From Malonomonas sp036526255 (GTDB lineage: Bacteria > Desulfobacterota > Desulfuromonadia > Desulfuromonadales > Geopsychrobacteraceae): a stretch of DNA of 64,000 nucleotides. Positions within the stretch are counted from its first letter, which is position 1, and each line of letters starts with the position of its first letter. This document shows, in pieces, positions 45,850-54,703 of the stretch. The notes under the pieces were generated by a model, which saw only the letters and a list, made by a program, of their open reading frames with translations, was not told the DNA's origin and searched no databases. The stretch spans positions 22,298-86,297 of the forward strand of contig DATCYW010000055.1 of assembly GCA_036526255.1 (NCBI GenBank). Direction: 5' to 3'. A program made the position numbers and the translations under genes.

Positions 45850-46401
45850 ATGAACTGGCGAAAATGGAATTATGCCGTTCATCGCGACCTCGGTTTTCTC
45901 TGCATTGGCCTGACGCTGGTTTACGCCCTGTCGGGGATTGCGGTCAATCATGTCAACGATTGGAATCCGAACTACGTCATTGAGCGGGTGGCGGCCAGCA
46001 TCAAACCATTGCCGCCGGGGCTGGTCGATCCGCTGACCATCCCGCAACTGCTACAGCAACTGGGAGAATCCGGCGCGCACGAAAACACCTTTCAGCCGGA
46101 TGCCGATAACCTGTGGATCTACATCGACCAGCGGATGATTAAGGTCCACCTACCCAGCGGCCAAGTCCAACAGGAGCTGTTCAAGCGACGTTCGTTCTGG
46201 TATCCGCTGAACTTTCTGCACCTGAACCATCCGAAAAAAGCCTGGACCTGGGTGGCGGACATCTATGCCGCGGCGCTGTTTCTGCTGGCGGTCAGCGGGC
46301 TGCTGATGGTTTCGAAAAAGACCGGTTTAAAAAGAAGGGGGCTGGTTTTAACAGCAGCGGGCGTGCTGCTCCCGCTGCTGTTTTTACAGCTGTATTACTG
46401 A
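45850..46401 (+). CDS. PepSY-associated transmembrane-helix protein
   Basis: 183 residues. NWRKWNYAVHRDLGFLCIGLTLVYALSGIAVNH (first helix, residues ~1-33 in outline) is typical of the PepSY_TM/ iron-regulated membrane protein family. A middle soluble part runs to about residue 110, then FLHLNHPKKAWTWVADIYAAALFLLAVSGLLM and one more helix near the end, so four helices. Its His residues in helix borders could bind haem. It is co-transcribed with the DUF4920 gene. A PepSY partner for peptide or electron transfer is not identified. Confidence 0.75.
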   Translation: MNWRKWNYAVHRDLGFLCIGLTLVYALSGIAVNHVNDWNPNYVIERVAASIKPLPPGLVDPLTIPQLLQQLGESGAHENTFQPDADNLWIYIDQRMIKVHLPSGQVQQELFKRRSFWYPLNFLHLNHPKKAWTWVADIYAAALFLLAVSGLLMVSKKTGLKRRGLVLTAAGVLLPLLFLQLYY

Positions 46402-47037
46402 TCAATCTGTAGTGGCAAGCTGCTCGCCGATGGCGGCCATCAGCCGCTCGACAATCAGCAGGTGGGTCTCTTTGCAATCCTCGAGCTGCAGCAGATCACC
46501 AAAATCGAGCGGCGCACCGAAGCGGATCATGCCTGTCTGGCCAAAGCTGGGGAATCGCCACTGGTTGATACCGGAGAGCGCTGTCGGAATGACCACCGGC
46601 CGGTGGTCATAGATCAGCTTGCCGACGCCGCGGTTCCCTTTGCCCAGCTGGCCATCCTTATGCCTGGTCCCTTCCGGAAAGAGCATCACCTTTTCTGTCT
46701 GCAGCAAATCCCCCAACTGTTTTCCGGCGCGCACATCCCGGCCGCGCTTGACCGGGAACGCTCCCCAGGAACGGAACATCGCGCCGAGCAATGGATTGCG
46801 AAACAGCTCTTCTTTGGCCGGCGCCCAGACCATCTGCCAGGGGTGGCTGCTTAATACCGCCGAAGGAATAAATATCGTGTCATAGCCGGAGATATGATTC
46901 GCGGCCAGTAGCACTCCGCCGCTGGCGGGTATCTGCTCAGCACCGACGATCCGCATCCGGTTCAATAAACAGGCATACCAGCGGAACACTGTCACCGCAG
47001 CCATCACCCACAAGCGTCTTAACAATCCAATTTTCAC
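46402..47037 (-). CDS. 1-acyl-glycerol-3-phosphate acyltransferase (PlsC family)
   Basis: 211 residues from a GTG with AGGAG seven bases upstream; further upstream in-frame codons lack one. The NHX4D motif is ANHISGYDTIF near residue 45, then FPEGTRHKDGQL, the second acyltransferase motif. An N-terminal hydrophobic segment suggests a membrane-peripheral enzyme. It acylates lysophosphatidate or a lysolipid. It ends one base after the end of the forward PepSY gene. Confidence 0.9.
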   Translation of the reverse strand: MKIGLLRRLWVMAAVTVFRWYACLLNRMRIVGAEQIPASGGVLLAANHISGYDTIFIPSAVLSSHPWQMVWAPAKEELFRNPLLGAMFRSWGAFPVKRGRDVRAGKQLGDLLQTEKVMLFPEGTRHKDGQLGKGNRGVGKLIYDHRPVVIPTALSGINQWRFPSFGQTGMIRFGAPLDFGDLLQLEDCKETHLLIVERLMAAIGEQLATTD

Positions 47038-47189
47038 ACCGACTCTCCTGTTTGATTTTCGCCGGAGTTTATAGCAGAGCTCGGCTTCTGGCAATTGGAT
47101 CATCGACAAAAATCTTGCAGCAAGGCAAAAGTTTACGCATTATGGGCCTTCGTTTCGGACAATCGACATCATCAGATAAGGATTTCAGC

Positions 47190-47954
47190 ATGGGTTGGAT
47201 TTCAGGAATTATCGGCGGCGGCGTTGGAGCAATGATCGCCGGACCTTTAGGCGCAATCATTGGTGCGGCCATCGGTGCCGGGATGGGTGGCGGCCAGCAG
47301 CTGCAGCAAAAAAGCGGCTTTCGGCTCAACCAGAACGAGCAGCGTCAGGCGCTGTTTTTCACCGCCGCCTTTTCAATGGTCGGCAAACTGGCAAAAGCCG
47401 ATGGTCGGGTCTGCCCGGACGAAATCGCCGCGGTCGAAAAAATATCCCGGGAAGCGCTCGGCATGGATGAGCAGACCCGCCGCTTCGCCATCAATATTTT
47501 CACCCAGGCGAAGAACAACGCTGAACCCTTTTCCAGCTACGCCCGCCAGTTCGGCGACCTGTTCGCCCACGACCAGCAGCTGTGCAATTTCATGATGAGC
47601 TTTCTGTTTCAGGTGGCGATGGCCGACGGCAAACTGCACCCGCAGGAAGAGCTGCTGCTGATCGAAGCGCAAACCGCCTTCCGTATTCCGGAGAGCCTTT
47701 ACCAGTCGCTGCGCAGCCGCTACGTCGGCCAGCAATCCAGCTCGATCAGCCTGCAGAAGCATTACGCCAACCTCAACGTCGCCAGCGACGCGACCACCGC
47801 CGAGGTCAAAAAAGCCTACCGGAAAAAAGCCGCCGAGTTCCATCCGGACAAGATCGAGGGCAAAGGCTTGCCGCCAGAGTTCATCAAGTTCGCCAACGAT
47901 CAACTGGCGGAGATCAACGCCTCCTACGAAGCGGTCATGACTTCGCGGAAATAG
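47190..47954 (+). CDS. DjlA-like protein: Gly-rich anchor, TerB domain and J domain
   Basis: 254 residues. An N-terminal glycine-rich hydrophobic segment (IIGGGVGAMIAGPLGAIIGAA, split over residues 6-26) is a likely anchor. A TerB domain (about residues 55-170) has AKADGRVCPDEIAAVE and MADGKLHPQEELLL, its paired acidic helices. The C-terminal J domain holds FHPDKIEG with the DnaK-activating HPD near residue 220. The same order occurs in DjlA of E. coli. It may recruit DnaK to the inner membrane. AAGG is eight bases from the ATG. No partner gene adjacent. Confidence 0.88.
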   Translation: MGWISGIIGGGVGAMIAGPLGAIIGAAIGAGMGGGQQLQQKSGFRLNQNEQRQALFFTAAFSMVGKLAKADGRVCPDEIAAVEKISREALGMDEQTRRFAINIFTQAKNNAEPFSSYARQFGDLFAHDQQLCNFMMSFLFQVAMADGKLHPQEELLLIEAQTAFRIPESLYQSLRSRYVGQQSSSISLQKHYANLNVASDATTAEVKKAYRKKAAEFHPDKIEGKGLPPEFIKFANDQLAEINASYEAVMTSRK

Positions 47955-48044
47955 TCACAGCCGGCGACAACAAAGGCGGTTCGCTCTGCTAAGCTAAAAG
48001 AACTTTTACAATAACGTCGCAACAGTTGCTCAAGTGAGGCCCCC

Positions 48045-49697
48045 ATGCCCAGACTGACAGAACTCCCCGCCTGGAAAGCCCTGCAGGCGCACCAGCGGAC
48101 CATTGAGCCGCTGCAGATGCGCCAGCTGTTTGCCGAGGATCCGCAACGTTTCGAGCACTTTTCGCTGCAGCTTGATGACATTCTGTTCGACTATTCGAAG
48201 CACCGGATCACCACCGAGACACGCAAGCTGCTGATTGAGCTGGCCGAACAGTCCGGCCTGGCAGATAAGATCGGGCAGATGTTTGCCGGCGCGGAGATCA
48301 ACTGCACCGAACAGCGCGCTGCGCTGCATATCGCCCTGCGCAACCGCTCGGAACGACCGATTGAGGTTGCCGGCGAGGATGTCATGCCGCAGGTCAGAGC
48401 AGTGCTGGAGAAGATGCGAAACTTCTGCGCGCGGGTGCGCAGCGGCCAGTGGCTGGGCGCCAGCGGCAAGCCGGTTACGGACATCATCAACATCGGCATC
48501 GGCGGTTCAGACCTTGGCCCGTTGATGGTCACCGAAGCGCTTAAACCTTACGGCCAAACGAACCTACGGGTGCATTTCGTCTCTAACGTCGACGCGACCC
48601 ACCTGGCCGAAACCCTGCGCGGATTGAACCCTGAAACCTGCCTGTTTCTGATCGCCTCAAAAACCTTCACCACCCAGGAAACCTTGGCCAACGCCCATTC
48701 GGCGCGGGCCTGGCTGCTCGCCGCGCTGCACGATGAATCGGCCATCGCTAAACATTTTGTCGCCATTTCGACCAATCAGCAGCTGGTTACCGCCTTCGGC
48801 ATCGCTCCAGAGAACATGTTCGAATTCTGGGACTGGGTCGGCGGCCGCTATTCGCTCTGGTCAGCGATCGGCCTGTCGATTGCGCTTTACATCGGCATGG
48901 ATAATTTTGAGGAGCTGCTCAGCGGTGCGCATCAGGTCGACGAACACTTCCGCAGCGCCCCCTTCGAGCAGAATATCCCGGTACTGATGGGCCTGCTCGG
49001 CATCTGGTACAACAATTTCTTCGGCGCTGAAAGCCACGTTATCCTCCCTTACGACCAGTCGCTGCACCGTTTTCCGGCCTATTTTCAGCAGGGCGACATG
49101 GAGAGCAGCGGCAAACGCGTGACCCGCTCCGGCGCGGCGGTCGATTATTCGACCGGTCCGATCATCTGGGGCGAGCCGGGAACCAACGGACAGCACGCTT
49201 TCTACCAGCTGATCCATCAGGGAACCAAGCTGATCCCAAGCGACTTTCTTGCCCCGATCGAAAGTCACCACCCGCTCGGGGACCATCATCAACTGCTGCT
49301 GTCGAACTTTTTCGCCCAACCGGAAGCGCTGATGATGGGGAAAACTGCGACAGAAGCGCGCGCCGAACTGGTCGCCGTAGGGTTGCCGGCGGAACGCATC
49401 ACGCAACTGCTGCCACACAAGGTCTTCCCCGGTAACCGACCGAGCAGTTCTTTTCTGTTTCGCAAACTGACGCCGAAGACCCTCGGCGCGCTGATCGCCT
49501 GCTACGAACATAAAATTTTCACCCAGGCGGCGATCTGGGACATCAACCCCTTCGATCAATGGGGGGTGGAGCTTGGCAAGCAGTTGGCGAAAAAGATTCT
49601 ACCGGAGCTGTCCGACAGTCTGCCGGTCAACTGCCACGATTGCTCAACCAACGGCTTGATCAACTATTTTAAAAAGCACAGTTCGCCGAACAAATAG
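48045..49697 (+). CDS. pgi: glucose-6-phosphate isomerase
   Basis: 550 residues, interconverting glucose-6-phosphate and fructose-6-phosphate. The phosphate loop IGIGGSDLGPLMVTEAL and IASKTFTTQETLANA lie in the middle, WDWVGGRYSLWSAIGLS follows, and GEPGTNGQHAFYQLIHQG carries the catalytic Glu/His region. The C-terminal QWGVELGKQLA completes the PGI signature. This long form is of the E. coli type. Confidence 0.96.
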   Translation: MPRLTELPAWKALQAHQRTIEPLQMRQLFAEDPQRFEHFSLQLDDILFDYSKHRITTETRKLLIELAEQSGLADKIGQMFAGAEINCTEQRAALHIALRNRSERPIEVAGEDVMPQVRAVLEKMRNFCARVRSGQWLGASGKPVTDIINIGIGGSDLGPLMVTEALKPYGQTNLRVHFVSNVDATHLAETLRGLNPETCLFLIASKTFTTQETLANAHSARAWLLAALHDESAIAKHFVAISTNQQLVTAFGIAPENMFEFWDWVGGRYSLWSAIGLSIALYIGMDNFEELLSGAHQVDEHFRSAPFEQNIPVLMGLLGIWYNNFFGAESHVILPYDQSLHRFPAYFQQGDMESSGKRVTRSGAAVDYSTGPIIWGEPGTNGQHAFYQLIHQGTKLIPSDFLAPIESHHPLGDHHQLLLSNFFAQPEALMMGKTATEARAELVAVGLPAERITQLLPHKVFPGNRPSSSFLFRKLTPKTLGALIACYEHKIFTQAAIWDINPFDQWGVELGKQLAKKILPELSDSLPVNCHDCSTNGLINYFKKHSSPNK

Positions 49698-49733
49698 CCT
49701 TTTACAACCCAAAAGGCACCAAGCGCCGACCTT

Positions 49734-50870
49734 ATGTTTCCAGCGATCATCATCACCATCCTGACCCTTTCGGCGCTCTACGCCCCGCAGCCACTGCTGC
49801 CGGTGATCAGCGCCGAATTCGCCGTCAGTCGTGACGCGGCGGCGGCCCTGACCACGGTCACCTTTATCCCGCTGGCCATCGCCCCGCTGCTTTATGGTTA
49901 TCTGCTCGAATCGGTCACAGCCTCGCGCCTGCTGAAACTGACCGTGCCGCTCTTGGCGCTGACCGAACTGCTGTTTGCGCTGACCAGCAGTTTCCCCCTG
50001 CTGATCCTGATCCGGCTGGTACAGGGGCTGTTGATTCCAGCGATTCTCACCTCTTTGATGACCTACCTCTCCGGCCGGGCCAACAACGAAACCATCCAGC
50101 GGGCGATGGCCATCTATATTGCCGCGACCATCTTCGGCGGCTTTGCCGGACGTGCAACCTCCGGCTTCATCGCCAGCTGGCTGGGCTGGCGCTTCAGCTT
50201 TTACGGGCTGGCGATCAGCCTGCTGCTCGGCACGCTGCTGCTGTTCCGGCTGCCGGAAAGCAACACCCTGAGCCTGACCAAACCAAAACCCGCAGCCCTG
50301 CTCGACATCCTGCGCCGCCCGGCCTTTACCCCGATCTACCTGACGGTGTTCTGCCTGTTCCTGGTGTTTGCCGCGGTGATGAACTACCTGCCGTTCCGGC
50401 TGACTGAATTAAGTCCGCTGGCCAATGAACTGCGCATCGGCCTGATCTATTCCGGCTACACCATGGGGATCGTCACCTCCCTCGGCGCGCCGCGTCTGGG
50501 GCGCCTGCTGGGCGGCGAAGCCAGAGCGATCCGCATCGGCCTGCTCTGTTTCGTGGCAACCCTGATCGGCCTGAGCTTTCCGCGGGTCTGGATGCTGTTC
50601 GGCACCATGTTTTTGTTCTGCGGCGCGATGTTTCTGGTGCATGCCACCGCCTCCGGGCTGGTGAACCGTCTGGCCGGCGGCGAAAATCGCGGCCTGACCA
50701 ACGGCCTCTACGTCAGTTTTTACTATGCCGGCGGGGTGATCGGCTCGTACCTGCCCGGCCTGGTCTATGAGCGCTTCGGCTGGAACGGATTTGTCGCCGG
50801 GCTGACGCTGGTCTGCCTGCTCGCCTACCTGTTCAGCCGCCGTATTTCCTTCGCGCCAGCCCCCCATTAG
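49734..50870 (+). CDS. MFS transporter, YnfM/sugar efflux-like
   Basis: 378 residues with about 12 hydrophobic segments. ALYAPQPLLPVISAEFAVSRDAA at the N-terminus and GYLLESVTASRLL near the loop 2-3 region fit the family; the phrase FFGGFAGRATSGFIAS-like (residues ~130-145) recalls YnfM-type exporters. Arg-rich cytoplasmic loops are short. Substrate unknown. It follows pgi by 36 bases and may be co-transcribed. Confidence 0.82.
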   Translation: MFPAIIITILTLSALYAPQPLLPVISAEFAVSRDAAAALTTVTFIPLAIAPLLYGYLLESVTASRLLKLTVPLLALTELLFALTSSFPLLILIRLVQGLLIPAILTSLMTYLSGRANNETIQRAMAIYIAATIFGGFAGRATSGFIASWLGWRFSFYGLAISLLLGTLLLFRLPESNTLSLTKPKPAALLDILRRPAFTPIYLTVFCLFLVFAAVMNYLPFRLTELSPLANELRIGLIYSGYTMGIVTSLGAPRLGRLLGGEARAIRIGLLCFVATLIGLSFPRVWMLFGTMFLFCGAMFLVHATASGLVNRLAGGENRGLTNGLYVSFYYAGGVIGSYLPGLVYERFGWNGFVAGLTLVCLLAYLFSRRISFAPAPH

Positions 50871-50933
50871 TCCTCTTGGCAGCACCCCGGCGGCATGCTA
50901 TTGTGCGCGCTTCTAGTAACCAAGGAGTTCCCC

Positions 50934-51767
50934 ATGCTGCCAACCGGATACAGCTATTCGCTGACCGTTAACCGTATCGATCACAGCGGCGCCTGGCTGG
51001 TCGCCGACGATCAGGAAATTCAACTGCCGCGGCTCGAATTTCCGGCCGGGCTGACCAGCGGCCAGCAGGTCGACGTCTTTATTTTTCTCGACCGCGATGG
51101 CAAACAGAAAGCGACCACCCGCAAACCGGCCGCCGAGGTCGATGAATTCGCCTTTTTGCAGGTCCGCAGCATCGGTCCGCACGGCACCTTTATGGATTGG
51201 GGGCTGGAGAAAGACCTGCTCTGCCCGTTCAGCGAGCAACCGCAGCGGATGCTCGACGGCCGCCGCTACCTGGTCCGCATCTGCCACGATCAGCAGGGGC
51301 GACCGATTGCCTCGGCGCGGCTCGACAAGTTCGTTGAAAAAGAGAATCAGGACCTTCGTGAGGGGGATGAGGTCACGCTGCTGCTCTGGGCCTTTACCGA
51401 TCTGGGCCTTAAAGTGATCGTCAATAACCGCTACGAAGCGCTGCTCTATAAGGATGAGATCGATCAGAGCCTCAAGCGCGGCCAGACCCGCAAGGGCTAC
51501 GTGTTGCGGATTCGCGAGGACCGCCGGATCGATATCTCGTTGCGACGTCCCGGCGCGGCCGGCGTCGACGATGCCCGGCAGGTGATTCTCAACGCCCTGC
51601 AAGCCAGCGGCTTTCTGCCGCTGCACGATCAAAGCGATCCGATTAATATCCGCAACCGCATCGGGCTGAGTAAGAAGGTTTTCAAAAAAGCGGTCGGTGG
51701 TCTCTATAAAGAAGGACTGATCGAACTGACAGAAACCGGCATCCAGCTCAAACCGGCCGACAAATAG
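50934..51767 (+). CDS. cvfB: S1-like RNA-binding protein, CvfB family
   Basis: 277 residues from ATG with AAGGAG. Successive S1-like beta domains can be seen: residues ~1-60 (SYSLTVNRIDHSGAWLV), ~70-130 (VRSIGPHGTFMDWGLEKDLLCPF) and ~150-210 (YKDEIDQSLKRGQTRKGYV), then a C-terminal winged helix (LSKKVFKKAVGGLYKEGLIEL). This order matches CvfB/YitL, which binds RNA and affects virulence genes in Staphylococcus. Here a general RNA-binding role is likely. Confidence 0.88.
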   Translation: MLPTGYSYSLTVNRIDHSGAWLVADDQEIQLPRLEFPAGLTSGQQVDVFIFLDRDGKQKATTRKPAAEVDEFAFLQVRSIGPHGTFMDWGLEKDLLCPFSEQPQRMLDGRRYLVRICHDQQGRPIASARLDKFVEKENQDLREGDEVTLLLWAFTDLGLKVIVNNRYEALLYKDEIDQSLKRGQTRKGYVLRIREDRRIDISLRRPGAAGVDDARQVILNALQASGFLPLHDQSDPINIRNRIGLSKKVFKKAVGGLYKEGLIELTETGIQLKPADK

Positions 51768-51774
51768 CACCAGC

Positions 51775-52182
51775 TCAGAGGGCGGCATCCAGAACGCTGC
51801 TGATCTCCAGCGGCAACTCCGGCCGCCCTTTGGCGTTGACCCCAGTACCGGTAATCCAGGCCTTGAGCACCAGTTTATCATCCGGCTGCAGATAAACATC
51901 CTGCCGGAAAGCGAAGCGCAGCGGTGAAATCCGCTCCAGAATCAGACCAACCCAGAAGCTGTCCCCGCTGCGCAGCGAACGTTTATAATCCAGCTCGGCG
52001 CGGATCACCACCAGGTTGATGCCGCGCCGGGTCAGTTCGGCGAAATCGAGCCCCAGCTGCTTGATAAATTCATGCCGGGTATGTTCCAGATAGTTCTGAT
52101 AGACCGCATTATTCACCACCCCCTGCAGATCACATTCATAATCCCGCACCTGAAAATCAAGTCGAAACTGATATTTCTTCAT
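51775..52182 (-). CDS. acyl-CoA thioesterase, YbgC/4HBT type
   Basis: 135 residues from the ATG at 52182, with a GGGGGCAGGGA stretch before. FQVRDYECDLQGVVNNAVYQ near residue 10-30 is the 4-hydroxybenzoyl-CoA thioesterase hotdog motif, with Asp at the usual catalytic place, and YLEHTRHEFIKQLG follows. The substrate cannot be read; YbgC-type enzymes act on short acyl-CoA. It is convergent with cvfB. Confidence 0.88.
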   Translation of the reverse strand: MKKYQFRLDFQVRDYECDLQGVVNNAVYQNYLEHTRHEFIKQLGLDFAELTRRGINLVVIRAELDYKRSLRSGDSFWVGLILERISPLRFAFRQDVYLQPDDKLVLKAWITGTGVNAKGRPELPLEISSVLDAAL

Positions 52183-52340
52183 TCCCTGCCCCCTTGTCAC
52201 TAAATGAGTTGCATCTGTCACTGAGCATTTTTCTGCAGAACAGGCTTGGCTGCTGAACGGCCCAGAGTATAACATGAGCGATTCATACAGATTCTACTCG
52301 GAAATCGTTTACCTGAGCTATCCGCCTGAGGGAGGTTATC

Positions 52341-53069
52341 ATGAGTAAAACCAAGCAGTCCCACCTAAGTTGCACCAACTGCAGCCCGATCTGGCAGAAG
52401 CAGGGGACAACCAGCTGCTGGAGCGACCCCGACGGTCGACCGACGGCACCGAACTATTGCCCCGGCGAAAACGAACCGCAGATCATCAGTGACAGCTTTG
52501 CCCGCTATCAAGGCGACAGCGAGGATGCGCGGCTGGCGAAGGTGGCGGCCCGGGTAGAAGGGCTCTGCTACCAGCCGGTTCCCGGCAGCGATGCCGTCAA
52601 TGCCCGTTGGACGCGGGTTGAGGACACCATCGCCCTGGCCAAGCTGATGGGCTACCAGAAGATCGGCATCGCCACCTGCATCGGCCTGCTTGAAGAGAGC
52701 AACCGCCTCTCTGCAATCCTCACGGCGCAGGGGCTCAAACCGCTGTCGGTCTGCTGTAAATCGGGCAGCATCGACAAAAAGGAACTGGGCCTGAGCGAAA
52801 CAGAGAAGGTGCGCCCAAACACCTTCGAGCCGGCCTGCAACCCGATCGCCCAAGCAGAACTGCTGAACCAGGCCGGTGCCGACATGAACCTGATAGTCGG
52901 ACTCTGTGTCGGTCACGACATGCTGTTCAGTAAATACTCCAAAGCTCCGACCTCGACCCTGGTGGTCAAGGATCGCGTGACCGGACATAACCCGGTTGCC
53001 GTGCTTTACGGGCAGAACTTTTACTACAAAAAACTCCAGAAACAGCCGCTGATTATCCCAGCAGACTAA
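52341..53069 (+). CDS. DUF1847 domain protein
   Basis: 242 residues, soluble and cysteine rich. The N-terminus has LSCTNCSPIWQK then CWS and YCPG, a likely metal (zinc or iron-sulfur) site. ARVEGLCYQ, IGIATCIGLLEESNRL, VCCKSGSIDKKELGL and FEPACNPIAQAELLN follow, giving many conserved Cys, matching DUF1847. GLCVGHDMLFSKYS near the C-terminus is also typical. AGGGAGG precedes the ATG. Function unknown, probably redox or metal related. Confidence 0.85.
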   Translation: MSKTKQSHLSCTNCSPIWQKQGTTSCWSDPDGRPTAPNYCPGENEPQIISDSFARYQGDSEDARLAKVAARVEGLCYQPVPGSDAVNARWTRVEDTIALAKLMGYQKIGIATCIGLLEESNRLSAILTAQGLKPLSVCCKSGSIDKKELGLSETEKVRPNTFEPACNPIAQAELLNQAGADMNLIVGLCVGHDMLFSKYSKAPTSTLVVKDRVTGHNPVAVLYGQNFYYKKLQKQPLIIPAD

Positions 53070-53168
53070 ATGACTTCAAGGGCTGGGATGCAACCAACAC
53101 CTTAAACCTTCATCAACAACAGCACTGCCGTTACTGCAGAATTCTCCGGCGAAATACTTGTTTTATTC

Positions 53169-53211
53169 TTGACAGTAAAAGTCGTGATTAATATATTGCA
53201 AAACAAGCAAT
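53169..53211 (+). promoter_or_regulatory. sigma-70 promoter and candidate operator of the Rrf2-cysK-larE operon
   Basis: TTGACA at 53169-53174 and TATATT at 53192-53197 with a 17-base spacer form a near-perfect sigma-70 promoter. An exact inverted repeat ATTGC-N7-GCAAT at 53195-53211 overlaps the -10 box and the expected start near 53204. A repressor bound here would block initiation, and Rrf2 proteins often regulate themselves. Confidence 0.78.
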
Positions 53212-53229
53212 CTCACGGAGGAAATACAG

Positions 53230-53706
53230 ATGAAACTTTCAACGAAAAGTCGCTACGGCGTTCGTGCCATGTTCGACATGGCCTATCACGCAGGCACTCT
53301 CCCGGCGCAGATCAAGGACATCTCACGCCGCCAGAATATTTCACCACGCTACCTCGAGCAGATCTTTCAGGATCTGAAAAAAGCCGGCCTGCTGAAAAGC
53401 CGCCGTGGCCCGCAAGGCGGTTACAGCCTGGCGAAACCGGCCGAGGAGATCACGGTCAAGGATATCGTCCTGGCCGCTGAGGGCGAACTGCAACTGGTCA
53501 ACTGCGTCAAAGGGCGACGCAAACAAGGCGAAAAAGGCGCGGCCTGCGAATTCGACAACCAGTGCATCACCCAAGGGCTCTGGAATGAGGGGAGCAAAAT
53601 TCTGGGCGACTATTTTGCCTCCATCTCGCTGAAAGATCTGTGCGAGAAGGGCAAAGGGATGGGGCTGGAAAAAGAATTGGATCACCGCTTTATGTATTTT
53701 ATCTAG
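53230..53706 (+). CDS. Rrf2 family transcriptional regulator (IscR/CymR-like)
   Basis: 158 residues. The winged helix MKLSTKSRYGVRAMFDMA and ISPRYLEQIFQDLKKAGLLKSRRGPQGGYSLAK, split over residues ~39-75, is canonical. The C-terminal part has NCVKG, AACEFDNQC, with three Cys spaced 13 and 5 residues apart, plus a fourth in LCEKG, so it may carry an iron-sulfur cluster like IscR, though spacing differs from IscR (C-x5-C-x5-C). It lies ahead of cysK and larE and probably controls cysteine supply. A terminator follows but read-through is likely. Confidence 0.93.
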   Translation: MKLSTKSRYGVRAMFDMAYHAGTLPAQIKDISRRQNISPRYLEQIFQDLKKAGLLKSRRGPQGGYSLAKPAEEITVKDIVLAAEGELQLVNCVKGRRKQGEKGAACEFDNQCITQGLWNEGSKILGDYFASISLKDLCEKGKGMGLEKELDHRFMYFI

Positions 53707-53710
53707 AGTC

Positions 53711-53737
53711 AAAGGGAGTCGTTTTAGACTCCCTTTT
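53711..53737 (+). terminator. terminator or attenuator between the Rrf2 gene and cysK
   Basis: AAAGGGAGTC (53711-53720), GTTTTA loop, GACTCCCTTTT: a ten-base perfect stem with a T-run. As no separate cysK promoter is obvious, partial read-through would set the ratio of regulator to enzyme. Confidence 0.85.
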
Positions 53738-53777
53738 CTATGGGGACCGGCACGCTTTGCCGCCGGAGGGAGGAAAC

Positions 53778-54698
53778 ATGCCGCAAACCCGCAGCAGCTC
53801 GGTTCTTGAACAGATCGGCAACACCCCGCTGGTTGAGTTAACCAGTTTTCGCAAACCGGGCACCGCCTCGGTCTGGGCCAAGCTGGAAGGGAGCAATCCC
53901 GGCGGCAGTATCAAGGACCGGATCGCCCTGGCAATGATTGTCTCGGCGGAAAAGCAGGGCGAACTCAGGCCCGGCATGACCATCATTGAACCGACCAGCG
54001 GCAATACCGGAATCGGACTGGCGCTGGTTGCAGCGATAAAGGGCTACCGGCTGATCCTGACGATGCCGGAGACTATGAGTATCGAACGCCGCCGGCTGTT
54101 CGGTGCCTACGGCGCCGAGCTGATTCTGACCCCCGGCAACCAGGGGATGCGCGGCGCCATCGAGAAAGCCGCAGAGCTGGCGAAAAAGCTGCACGCCTAC
54201 CTGCCGCAGCAGTTCTGCAATCCGGCCAATCCGCAAATCCACCTGGAAACCACCGGGCCGGAAATCCTCGAAGCGCTCGGTCATCAGGTCGATGCCTTCG
54301 TCGCTGGCGTTGGCACCGGTGGCACCATCACCGGTGTCGGTCGCGCGCTGCGCAAACACAATCCTAAGGTCAGGATTATCGCTGTCGAACCAGCCAACTC
54401 AGCGGTTCTTTCCGGCGGGGATGCCGGTCCACACATGATTCAGGGGATCGGCGCCGGCTTTATTCCGGACATCCTTGACCAGAAGATCTACGATGAAGTC
54501 ACCCTGGTCAAAGATGAAAAAGCGATCAAAACAACCCAACTGCTGGCGCGCCAGGAAGGACTTTTCTGCGGCATTTCATCGGGAGCCAATGTTTTTGCCG
54601 CGGTCAAGCTGGCCGGACAAATGTCGGAGGGGCAAAAAGTGGTCACCATTATCTGTGACACCGGTGATCGCTATCTTTCCACAGGAATCTACGATTGA
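53778..54698 (+). CDS. cysK: cysteine synthase A
   Basis: 306 residues, PLP enzyme making cysteine from O-acetylserine and sulfide. The start LEQIGNTPLVEL is diagnostic, the Schiff-base Lys is in NPGGSIKDRIAL, followed by EPTSGNTGIGLALVAA, and the phosphate loop GVGTGGTITGVGRAL. The ATG at 53778 has GGAGGGAGG upstream; a longer in-frame extension would overlap the regulator. It ends just before larE. Confidence 0.96.
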   Translation: MPQTRSSSVLEQIGNTPLVELTSFRKPGTASVWAKLEGSNPGGSIKDRIALAMIVSAEKQGELRPGMTIIEPTSGNTGIGLALVAAIKGYRLILTMPETMSIERRRLFGAYGAELILTPGNQGMRGAIEKAAELAKKLHAYLPQQFCNPANPQIHLETTGPEILEALGHQVDAFVAGVGTGGTITGVGRALRKHNPKVRIIAVEPANSAVLSGGDAGPHMIQGIGAGFIPDILDQKIYDEVTLVKDEKAIKTTQLLARQEGLFCGISSGANVFAAVKLAGQMSEGQKVVTIICDTGDRYLSTGIYD

Positions 54699-54703
54699 AC
54701 GCT

